DNA from: Rhodopirellula sp. | GTDB taxonomy: Bacteria > Planctomycetota > Planctomycetia > Pirellulales > Pirellulaceae | Direction of reading: 5' to 3' | DNA: 44,087 nucleotides | NCBI GenBank assembly: GCA_002690925.1 | Contig: NZGD01000037.1 | Coordinates: 1 to 44,087 of the forward strand | Shown: one piece after another, positions 33,341 through 41,201 of the stretch | Numbering within the stretch: position 1 is the first letter of the stretch | Layout of the letters: the number at the start of each line of letters is the position of its first letter | The notes under the pieces: generated by a model | What the model saw: the letters and a program-made list of their open reading frames with translations, nothing else | Told to the model about the DNA's origin: nothing | Databases searched by the model: none | Position numbers and translations under genes: made by a program

Positions 33341-36118
33341 ATGAATCGCGTTGCTACGTGCCCGAAATGTAAAACGGAATATGAGTTGGACGAAGATGAC
33401 ATCGGTCATGTAATGGAATGTGAATGCGGGGCTGCTCTCTTTGCCTGTCACACCCGTTCGCTCAACATATTTGAGATTTGGTGCAAAGATTGTGGAAGTG
33501 GTCACCCTGTGCCCGGCGTTGAGGTCGGACGCACCATTGAACTGGAGTGTGGTAAGGCTGTTTGTGTTCCAAGTGTGATGCTGCGGTTGCCGGTTGGAAA
33601 TCGAGAATTGGCTGCTCGAGCGCATGCACAGTGGAAACAGCAAGGAAAAAGCGTCCCAAGGGGTCAGACTGTTGATAGTCAGTCGAATGGGGATCCAACG
33701 ATACCATCCTCAGCGATTGGCGCGGGCGGCGGCAGGAAGAATGTCGGGGGACACAGAAACGCCGCAGGCGACCAGGGGGCCACGGCAGGCAGTTCGGTTG
33801 ACACTCTGACTCAGCCCTCCGTGTTGATCTCGCGATCTGAAGATCAGTCACCTCATGCTTCCGGTAATCTGGAAATGCGAGGCAAGGAGCGGGAATTGGC
33901 TTCTGATTTCGGAGGTGAGAGAAAAAAAAAGCCGGTGGTTCCCAAGCGGAATCTGGGGTCGACCTTGGGGGCGGTGGCGGTTGCAACATTCTTGGTTGTT
34001 GCTGTCGTGATGTTTCTGTCCAGAGAGGCACCTAATCGTAAGCGGGCGAATCGAGCCGGGCTTGTAAGGCAGTCGCCAGCATCCAACAGGACGCAAGCAG
34101 AAAGTAATCTTGAGTTGCAACGCAGGATGGTCATTGCTGGTGACAGAATCAATCCCGCGTCAGATGACTTGGGTTTAACCCGTCTGCCGATAATAAAAGT
34201 TGTGTCTCCCCCATTGGTGGATGGTGTTGGTGCCAACTCAGGCAGTGGCAGTTACCGGGTACCTCCACCCACCATTTACGCTTTGCCTGAACAAAAGAAA
34301 CCACGTGATCGGATCATCGTGCAAAAGTCAAAGCTCCTTTTTTCCTCGCTACAGAATGCGATGGAAGTGGCGTTTGAAAAGTACGGAGAGGTGCAAAAAC
34401 TAAAGGAACGGGCTGACGTTTCCGCTTCACAGGCAGACGTGGGTGCCTACCGGGACTCGGTCGGCCGCACCATTGGAGTGATTGAACAGGTGCATGAATT
34501 GGCTGTTGCCAAGTCGGCAGAGAAGGAGACTGCAACGACACGATATTTATTGGCATTTCTTTATTTAAAAGCTGGTATGCTTCCAGAGGCTGCTGTCATG
34601 GGTGAAGCGGTTGTTCGATGGGGCGAGGTGGATGATCCTTCGACAAAAGAAGCGGGTATGATTGCGCTCGCAGCAACACAGGAACTCTCTGATTTGCATT
34701 GGGGTCAGGCGGAGGATCTTGGCGAATTGAGGCACATGGAGCAAGTCGCCAGCATTTTGAATCGACGTTGGCGAGGCGACATTCAGAATGATCTGATTTG
34801 GATGAATATCGGTTACTTGTATGAAGCTTTTAATCAACCCGAGAACGCTGTTCGCGTTTATGAAAATATCCCGCCATCGTCTGAGCATTATGGGACGGCA
34901 GGACTCGCTAGTGGCATGGCTGAATGGAATGTCTTGCGGCGACAGAGAGCGGCTACTGGAAACGAAATCGACGCGGACGCTCGAATGCGTGTTCATCAGC
35001 GGTTGACGAGGTCACTTCGGTTGGTGGAAAAGAAAGATTCGGAACTGAAAGTCAATCATGTGGAAGCGAGAATTGCGTTGGCTCAACTGGATTTGATTGG
35101 TGGGAATCCTGAAAAGGCCGAGCATTGGATAACGGTCGACCCGCCAGCGTTGTCTTCATCCATTCGGGTTCGTGAGAATGATGAGGATGAATCGAAGTTG
35201 TTTGTTGATGAAGAAGCGGCTCGCCAGCTTTACGATGTTCTTGTTCATGCTCGTAAGGAGCAAGGTGATACCAAGGGAGCCATGCAGGCGATTGACGAGT
35301 TGGAGCTGTTGGTGGGCGATGCCGGTGATGGGGTGGCGCCAGAGCGAATTTCTATCTTGAAGGCGGCATTCGAAAAGTTAAGGCGTAACGATGAGATGCA
35401 TCAGGCCGAATTCGAGGCTGCCCAAGCAGTATCGGACCGTATTATGAACGATTCTTCGGTGGTACCGACTGCCACCATTTTCTGGCTTGGCGAATCTTGG
35501 GCTCAGGTTGGCGAGCAAGCCCTATCTGGCGGACAGGTTGGACAGGATAGGCTTGTTAAAGAGGCGTCAATGATGGCAGCAAACTTGTTTGACCTTGCCA
35601 TCAAACGAAATGATTTTCCACAAGAGTCGCTCCAGTCCGCTCAATTACGTCGTGTTGAATTATTGCGGCGATCTGGTGAAGTCATGCAGGCGCTCAAGCA
35701 AATTGAAGACATGCTGGCGTACGAGCCCAAGGTCTTCGCGCTCCAGATCGCAGCGGCGCAGTGCCTGCAGCAAGTAGCTGTTGAATATGAGAGGTCCAGC
35801 GATCTGTTGTCGGCGATTGAGGGTCCCAGCGGTTTTTCGCCGATTTGGGGTTGGGCCAAACTAGTCACAACACTTCACACGTTGGTGTATTCTGCTTCAG
35901 GAACCGATCACAATGCAGAACAGCTAGCTTTGGCTCAGTACAACTTATTCTGGTGTCGTTACCAGCTTGCATCACAAATTCAGGAGGAAGGTGAAAGGAT
36001 GCGACAGGTGGGCAAAGTTGAGCAGGCCTTGTCCAGAAGGATCGCAACCATGGATAAGAGCAGCGATTGGTACCCAAAATACAAGATTTTGTTTGACCAG
36101 ATGTCAGGTGGAAAATGA
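33341..36118 (+). CDS. Membrane protein with N-terminal zinc ribbons and extracytoplasmic TPR-like repeats
   Basis: The 925-residue protein opens with a double zinc-ribbon: C7-P-K-C10 with C27-E-C29, then C36 with C48-K-D-C51. A low-complexity Gly/Ser/Gln-rich stretch (about 100-195) leads to a basic KKKPVVPKR and one membrane segment (LGAVAVATFLVVAVVMFLS, about 209-227). The basic residues before it put the zinc ribbons inside and the rest outside. From about 320 to the end are helix-turn-helix pairs of TPR type (TTRYLLAFLYLKAGMLPEAAVMG, NIGYLYEAFNQPENAVRVYE). The TPR part likely binds proteins in the periplasmic space. It starts 56 bases after the VWA gene. I do not recognise a named family. 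Some repeats are divergent, so the TPR call is by pattern. Confidence 0.82.
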   Translation: MNRVATCPKCKTEYELDEDDIGHVMECECGAALFACHTRSLNIFEIWCKDCGSGHPVPGVEVGRTIELECGKAVCVPSVMLRLPVGNRELAARAHAQWKQQGKSVPRGQTVDSQSNGDPTIPSSAIGAGGGRKNVGGHRNAAGDQGATAGSSVDTLTQPSVLISRSEDQSPHASGNLEMRGKERELASDFGGERKKKPVVPKRNLGSTLGAVAVATFLVVAVVMFLSREAPNRKRANRAGLVRQSPASNRTQAESNLELQRRMVIAGDRINPASDDLGLTRLPIIKVVSPPLVDGVGANSGSGSYRVPPPTIYALPEQKKPRDRIIVQKSKLLFSSLQNAMEVAFEKYGEVQKLKERADVSASQADVGAYRDSVGRTIGVIEQVHELAVAKSAEKETATTRYLLAFLYLKAGMLPEAAVMGEAVVRWGEVDDPSTKEAGMIALAATQELSDLHWGQAEDLGELRHMEQVASILNRRWRGDIQNDLIWMNIGYLYEAFNQPENAVRVYENIPPSSEHYGTAGLASGMAEWNVLRRQRAATGNEIDADARMRVHQRLTRSLRLVEKKDSELKVNHVEARIALAQLDLIGGNPEKAEHWITVDPPALSSSIRVRENDEDESKLFVDEEAARQLYDVLVHARKEQGDTKGAMQAIDELELLVGDAGDGVAPERISILKAAFEKLRRNDEMHQAEFEAAQAVSDRIMNDSSVVPTATIFWLGESWAQVGEQALSGGQVGQDRLVKEASMMAANLFDLAIKRNDFPQESLQSAQLRRVELLRRSGEVMQALKQIEDMLAYEPKVFALQIAAAQCLQQVAVEYERSSDLLSAIEGPSGFSPIWGWAKLVTTLHTLVYSASGTDHNAEQLALAQYNLFWCRYQLASQIQEEGERMRQVGKVEQALSRRIATMDKSSDWYPKYKILFDQMSGGK

Positions 36119-36344
36119 GGATGTGCTGATCGGCGGCATGACCGACGTTATCGTTCTGCATCAGCAATTTCTCGGTGGTGGTTCTAGCTGAAAATGGTGT
36201 GCTACGCTGGCAGGTTGCAACGGTGGTATGAGTGGAATCTTCGGCAGTTGGCTTCTTTGATAAGCGGCAACTGGTCCGAGGGCAGTAATGGGCAGCAGCG
36301 GAGTGTAGAATCAGGGCAGCAGGTGAGGCCGAAAGGACGTCTGC

Positions 36345-37862
36345 TTGTCTGTAACGCCTAATGAATTCAACGATATGCCTGATTCCTCTGAAAAGTTCGA
36401 CCCTTATTGGGAATGGTTGGAAATACCGCCAGAGGACCAACCGCCGACCTACTACCGCCTGCTCGGCCTCGAAGATTTTGAAGATGATTTGGCCACCATC
36501 GAGAGTGCTGCCAAGCAGACGACAGCTTACCTTCATCCCATGGCTGCGGGACCCAACCGTGAGTCTGTGCAAAAACTGTTGAGCCAAGTCGCCAAAGCGC
36601 GGCGTACGCTTTTGGGATCCGAGGCAAAAGCAGAGTACGACGAATCCCTGCAAGTGGTGGATTCGTCGCCGGAGCCCCCTCCGTTGGTTCAGCAAAATAT
36701 CGCCTCACAAAACAATGCAGCCACGCCGGATTCTGATTCACAGTATCAGCAAGCGGCTCAGCAACCAGATCAGCCGCAGCCATTCCGACCATTAAGAAAA
36801 AAATCACTCTTGAATGATTGGCGAGTCCACGTGACTTCTGCTTTGGTGCTATTCCTGAGTGCAATTGGATTCGTCTACTACAGCAATAGTAAAGCGAAAC
36901 GAGTTGCATCCGTAGCAGCCCCGATACCTGAGTCACGGCAAGCGAAATCGAATAAGCCGCAGCGGTCGGCACCCGCTTTGAAAACGGGTGCTGCTGGCAA
37001 ATCAAGAAATGATTCCTCAGGTGTTTCTGCCCGAGATGATGTCCTGCCGCGAACCCCCAAGAAACCAAAAAAACGTGCCTCGGGACAAAGCGCGCTTGAG
37101 CTGATGTTGGCACAGGATGGACTCTCGATGGAATCAGTCCAAGGGCCCGCGAATGCTATGCCCCCCGGGGGCAGTCAAGCCAAGGCAGAGGCGGACAAAA
37201 AGAGGAACGGCAAAGAGGAACTCCCAGAATACGAATCAATCGAGTTGCCAGAAACATGGCTTGCCGGGTTACAGGTGACCAAGAATTTCGCGATGCCATT
37301 GAAACAACGATTCATTGACGCCAGTTTGTATTCTGGGCTCGTTGCTGCCGAGGGAAAATTGGTCGTTCAGCCCACGAATCCGGCGGGCAAAGTCGCTAAG
37401 CTTACGCTCAAAGGTGAGCACTTGGGACTGGGTGATGCGGTCGCTGTAGAAACAAATATGGACGGTACCACGCCCGACGGTGTGCAAGTAGGCCTGAGCG
37501 TTGGAGGCTTGCGTTTAACACTTCACGCAGTTTTTCCATCGGTTGAGCTGAGGATCAACAATCTCATAGCGGGAGAGCTTGCCAGTGCTGAAGGAAAGGG
37601 CATTGTGTTGGCTGTAATACGTGATGTTAAGGACGGCAAGTGGTTCCATTGGATTGTGAAATCTGGCGACAAGGCGGTGTGCGGCAGTGGTGCGTTTACA
37701 CCAGGGTTGGGTAAGAACGCGGCCGTTGGGGTGCTTGCCAGATGCGGTGAAAACGAACCTAAGGTAGCCGTTGCCATTAATGAAATCGCTTTTGGCAAGC
37801 TTGACAGGCAATTGGCGATCAGCAAAACAAGAAGACTTGAAGTTTCGACGAAGCGCAAGTGA
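36345..37862 (+). CDS. Membrane protein with J-domain-like N-terminus lacking HPD (has HPM)
   Basis: The 505-residue protein starts with FDPYWEWLEIPPEDQPPTYYRLLGL, a signature seen at the N-terminus of several planctomycete proteins, then a J-domain-like fold (about 35-102: helix 1 YYRLLGL, helix 2 AKQTTAYLHP, helix 3 KLLSQVAKARRTLLGSEAKAEYD). The HPD tripeptide needed to stimulate Hsp70 reads H64-P65-M66. A Gln/Pro-rich linker, one membrane helix (HVTSALVLFLSAIGFVYY, about 162-179), a Lys/Pro/Ser-rich linker and a beta-rich C-terminal domain (about 295-500) follow. Start: TTG 36345 has an AAGGA ribosome site 7 bases upstream; ATG 36375 lacks one but would still begin before FDPY. It is 226 bases after the TPR gene, same strand. 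Confidence 0.82.
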   Translation: MSVTPNEFNDMPDSSEKFDPYWEWLEIPPEDQPPTYYRLLGLEDFEDDLATIESAAKQTTAYLHPMAAGPNRESVQKLLSQVAKARRTLLGSEAKAEYDESLQVVDSSPEPPPLVQQNIASQNNAATPDSDSQYQQAAQQPDQPQPFRPLRKKSLLNDWRVHVTSALVLFLSAIGFVYYSNSKAKRVASVAAPIPESRQAKSNKPQRSAPALKTGAAGKSRNDSSGVSARDDVLPRTPKKPKKRASGQSALELMLAQDGLSMESVQGPANAMPPGGSQAKAEADKKRNGKEELPEYESIELPETWLAGLQVTKNFAMPLKQRFIDASLYSGLVAAEGKLVVQPTNPAGKVAKLTLKGEHLGLGDAVAVETNMDGTTPDGVQVGLSVGGLRLTLHAVFPSVELRINNLIAGELASAEGKGIVLAVIRDVKDGKWFHWIVKSGDKAVCGSGAFTPGLGKNAAVGVLARCGENEPKVAVAINEIAFGKLDRQLAISKTRRLEVSTKRK

Positions 37863-38090
37863 GGCGGTGGATGTTGCGCTACGTTGGTCGTTGCAAAGTG
37901 TTTGCTAACAATGCAGCATCCTTCTGTACCTGCATCCCACTTTTAGTTGCTGCCAGAACATTCAGGGCTGCCAGTGGCGGTGGGGCCGATAGGATGCATG
38001 CTTTGGGTTCACCCGTGACCTTTCCGATACTTCTGCTTCCGTTACCAATCCCAGCCAAATTTCCACTTCCACCACAAAAATGATCGAGTC

Positions 38091-38912
38091 ATGAAATACG
38101 CAATTTGTAACGAAACGTTTGGTAATTGGCCGCTTGATCGAGCCTTGGCCTATGCCAAGGAAGTTGGCTATACCGGTTGGGAAGTGGCTCCTTTTATGCT
38201 CACGGAAGACCTTGGTTCGTTTAGCGCAAGTGAGCGAGACGCCTATCGAAAGCAGGTTGAGCAGGCTGGGTTTGAAATCACCGGGCTGCATTGGCTTTTA
38301 GCGAAAACTGAAGGCTTGCACTTAACCACCGAGGATGTTGAGGTGCGGAAGCGGACATCGGACTACATCTGCGATCTTGCCCGACTTTGTCATGATCTGG
38401 GTGGCAAGGTGATGGTGCTAGGCTCACCGCAGCAACGAAATGTGCCCGAAGGTCAGCCGATGGAATCAGCTATGGAGAATGCTGCAGAAGTGATCCGGGC
38501 TGTTGTGCCCAGCTTGGAAGAGTTGCACGTCCAGATTGCGTTGGAGCCGTTAGGACACGAGGAGGGTAACTTCTTGCTGACTGCGGCCAAAGCGCGGGAG
38601 TTGCAGGGAATGATCGCCAGTGAGCAGGTCAAGCTGCATCTCGATGTGAAAGCAATGAGTGATGAGGGAACACCTATTCAGCAGATTATTCGGGATAATG
38701 CCGACGCAATGATTCATTTTCACGCCAATGATCCGAACAGGCAGGGACCCGGAATGGGCAATGTTGACTTTGTACCCATCTTTCAAGCTCTTAAGGATAT
38801 CGGGTACGCAGAATGGGTCAGCGTTGAGGTATTTGATTATGAACCCGGTGTTGAAACGCTGGTAACAGAGAGTATGAAAAATATGCTTAAGGCACGAGCG
38901 TCATGCAGCTGA
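38091..38912 (+). CDS. Sugar phosphate isomerase/epimerase-like TIM-barrel protein
   Basis: This 273-residue protein fits the xylose-isomerase-like TIM barrel (AP endonuclease 2 superfamily): MKYAICNETFGNW, YTGWEVAP, ALEPLGHEEGN, KLHLDVKAM, MIHFHANDPN and WVSVEVFDYEPG each fall at a strand end and supply the usual Glu/Asp/His metal ligands. Members include sugar epimerases, inosose dehydratase (IolE) and hydroxypyruvate isomerase. Nothing here selects one. No signal peptide. It begins 228 bases after the J-like gene and ends 12 bases before the convergent SRPBCC gene. Confidence 0.85.
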   Translation: MKYAICNETFGNWPLDRALAYAKEVGYTGWEVAPFMLTEDLGSFSASERDAYRKQVEQAGFEITGLHWLLAKTEGLHLTTEDVEVRKRTSDYICDLARLCHDLGGKVMVLGSPQQRNVPEGQPMESAMENAAEVIRAVVPSLEELHVQIALEPLGHEEGNFLLTAAKARELQGMIASEQVKLHLDVKAMSDEGTPIQQIIRDNADAMIHFHANDPNRQGPGMGNVDFVPIFQALKDIGYAEWVSVEVFDYEPGVETLVTESMKNMLKARASCS

Positions 38913-38924
38913 TTTCTGCGGTGA

Positions 38925-39377
38925 TTAGGCTTCAGAATCGGCGGATGATTCGCAAAATCGCTTGAGCTGATTCAGTTCATTTTGCAGTGCTTGGCAGTTC
39001 GATTTCTTCATGAAAAATCCCATGATTGGGATCAGGATGCTAAAAATCCCTTTTCCCTGCACTGTCGATGTTTGGGTCACTCGTGTGCCTTGTGGCACTT
39101 CCTTGAAGCAGTAGTCGGCCGTCAGCCTGAATGCTTCACCTTCCATTCGAATGCCACTTTCGTAGGGTGGGTTGTATTTGGTGACAACCCCATCAAATGT
39201 CATCTCACGTCCATGTTCATTTGTGATCGTGCGAAATGTTGATCCAACTTTTTCTGGTGTAACGTTCAGCATCTCTTCTTCTTTGACAATGCTGCTCCAC
39301 TTGGTGACATGGTCGTTTGTGCATTCAAATACCGCGTGAATAGGACAATTGATCAGAACGCTTGCTTTCATTGACAT
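38925..39377 (-). CDS. SRPBCC (START-like) domain protein
   Basis: From ATG 39377 the product is 150 residues and begins MSMKASVLINCPIHAVFECTNDHVTKWSS, the usual first strand and helix of the SRPBCC lipid-binding helix-grip fold (polyketide cyclase/CoxG/AHA1-like). A further piece is GEAFRLTADYCFKEVPQGTRVTQTSTVQG, and a hydrophobic IFSILIPIMGFFM follows, which could be the C-terminal helix. Such proteins bind hydrophobic ligands; the specific role is unknown. The frame extends 26 codons upstream without homology-like sequence, so I chose 39377. It converges with the TIM-barrel gene. Confidence 0.75.
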   Translation of the reverse strand: MSMKASVLINCPIHAVFECTNDHVTKWSSIVKEEEMLNVTPEKVGSTFRTITNEHGREMTFDGVVTKYNPPYESGIRMEGEAFRLTADYCFKEVPQGTRVTQTSTVQGKGIFSILIPIMGFFMKKSNCQALQNELNQLKRFCESSADSEA

Positions 39378-39471
39378 GGCGTTTGGACTGGATTTGAAGC
39401 TAAGGGTGGGGTTTGTTGCGGTTGGAAATAGTATGCGGCTGTTGTGCTGCCACAACGGGATTCATTACGCA

Positions 39472-39503
39472 AACAGCCCATCCGTCAGATCGGATGGGCT
39501 GTT
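39472..39503 (-). terminator. Terminator hairpin downstream of the secreted-protein gene
   Basis: AACAGCCCATCCG (39472-39484) and CGGATGGGCTGTT (39491-39503) pair perfectly over 13 bp around a 6-base loop, 28 bases after the stop of the minus-strand gene at 39532. There is only a short T-run (TT then GCG), so termination may be imperfect, but the stem is the strongest in the region. Confidence 0.6.
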
Positions 39504-39531
39504 GCTTGATGCGACTGTGTGGTGCGTGAGA

Positions 39532-40545
39532 TTAGCGTTGGATTGAATCGTTGGGTCTCGTCGCCAGCTTACTGGCGGGGCGTAATACGAAGACTTTTGG
39601 ATCGTCCACAACGAAGGCCGTACTCCAACGCTTGCCATCGTTCGCACTGCAAACATTGTAGAAGAACGTTCTGAATCGCTCTGCTCGGTAGTCGTAGGGG
39701 AATTGGCTTGTGATGTAGTCCTCTTCAGTCAAGTCATCGACACCGGGTGAAGCATAATAGTGAACCATCCCATCGGGTGTGACACTCATGCCGAGCGTCC
39801 ACCATCCTGTGCTAGTAATTTGTGGACCGGTAAAGTCTTTCCCACGTCGATTACCGCGGATCCGGATGGATGCGTAGTCATTATCTTTTTTGGTTTGATT
39901 CTTGTTTTCGAATTCGATGAACATTCCGGGCCAATAGATTTCGTTGCCCATTTCTCGCGTCGTACGTTTGAAGAATCCGATGCCAGACTCTTTGTCGACC
40001 ATCGCTGTTGTTTCCAATGCGAGTCGAAAGCCAAAGTGAGGTCCAGTGCGATTCTCCCACTCTGCGACGGGTGGCAGAAAAACGCGGGTGGTCACGCTGG
40101 GGACTTCGGATACGTTCAGTTTGCGACGCAATCGGTACTGCACATTGGCTACAAAATCATCTTGCCCCATCTTGCCCGAGGGTTTATTGGGAATGCCGGT
40201 GAACTTTGACTGCAGCAGCATTGAGCCAGCACTGTCTTGCAAACCACCAGCGGGGGTGGGGACGCGTTTTACGATGTCGGGGTGACCGCGTTTGATGCCT
40301 TCATACCACCTTCCGTTGGTGGTACGTCCCATTGGACCTCGTTGGTTTTCATCAATGTCTTCGGTGCTCTTTGGATTTCGAGGGATGTAATTCCACTCGG
40401 GGTCCTCGAAGTCATCCGCGACGCCAACAATTTCGGATCCTGTTCCAGGGACAACAGGTCGCTGTGCCTGCAGGTTTTGTATTTGGCTGAGCCCCGCTGC
40501 TGCCATTGCCACAAGAGTAATGACGGCTTTTATCGAAATTCGCAT
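39532..40545 (-). CDS. Secreted protein of unknown function, beta-rich
   Basis: I do not recognise this 337-residue protein. It has a clear signal peptide (MRISIKAVITLVAMAAAGLSQIQNLQAQ) and then DDFEDPEWNYIPRNPKSTEDIDENQRG, an acidic/Asn-rich stretch. The rest alternates strands and turns (HFGFRLALETTAMV, MFIEFENKNQ, GWWTLGMSVTPDGMVHYYASPGVDD), a pattern that resembles lectin-type or polysaccharide lyase-like beta-sandwiches. There is a TSQFPYDYRAERFRTFFYNVCSANDG segment near the end. ATG 40545 is the only good start. A terminator hairpin follows the stop. A carbohydrate-binding or surface role is speculative. Confidence 0.75.
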   Translation of the reverse strand: MRISIKAVITLVAMAAAGLSQIQNLQAQRPVVPGTGSEIVGVADDFEDPEWNYIPRNPKSTEDIDENQRGPMGRTTNGRWYEGIKRGHPDIVKRVPTPAGGLQDSAGSMLLQSKFTGIPNKPSGKMGQDDFVANVQYRLRRKLNVSEVPSVTTRVFLPPVAEWENRTGPHFGFRLALETTAMVDKESGIGFFKRTTREMGNEIYWPGMFIEFENKNQTKKDNDYASIRIRGNRRGKDFTGPQITSTGWWTLGMSVTPDGMVHYYASPGVDDLTEEDYITSQFPYDYRAERFRTFFYNVCSANDGKRWSTAFVVDDPKVFVLRPASKLATRPNDSIQR

Positions 40546-41201
40546 GGTTCGATCTCTTTCTGCTGAACATTGTCAGTGCACAAATTCAATGCGTGGAAGA
40601 TTGCAAACCCGCTGTTAAGCGCGTGCGTCCTCCGCCCTCCATTCCGGATGATCGGCAGAATCGTTTTATTTTCTCCAGCCAAAACATATTTCTTAGGTGG
40701 TGTTACTGGTCTCTGACGGCAGAATTCTCTGCTAACGGGGCAATTGTGATTTGGTAGGCCGTCAGGATTTATTTTTGTTTGGGTGATTCCTTTGAAATGA
40801 CAGCGATTGGGAGGCCCAAAAGGACCATTACGGTGAATTTTGGCAATTGTGTTTTGCGTAGGTTCGCTCTTGCGTAGGCTCCGTTTTCCACGGACTGGCA
40901 GATCCAAGTAGCTGGTGACTCGTGGAATGTTCATTTGAACCCGCCCGCCGAGGGGATCCATTCTGGGTCGACGAGTCCTTTGCTTGTGCCGGGTGCAGTT
41001 GGGTTTCGCCGAGAATGAAGAGGAGAGGGGGCGACGCCGGGACGAGATTTCTACCTTGAGTTTGTTGCAGATTTATCAGACATCAACCTCATCCCTTGGG
41101 TGGATTTACAGTGAAACGAAAACGAGGTGTTGACGCAGGCTCGCTGGGGTGTTGTGATTCCTTTGTCGGGAGGGATCATTCTGCGTGGAAATGATGCCGC
41201 T
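40546..41201. other. Divergent intergenic region
   Basis: About 650 bases between the secreted-protein gene (-) and the serine dehydratase gene (+). No gene is convincing; a 143-codon minus-strand frame (40530-40961) has no recognisable motif. Both promoters should lie here. No hairpin or repeat stands out. Confidence 0.4.

Noticed and set aside
40530..40961. A 143-codon minus-strand frame overlapping the secreted-protein start
   Set aside because: It overlaps the 5' end of a well-supported gene in another frame and has no recognisable feature.
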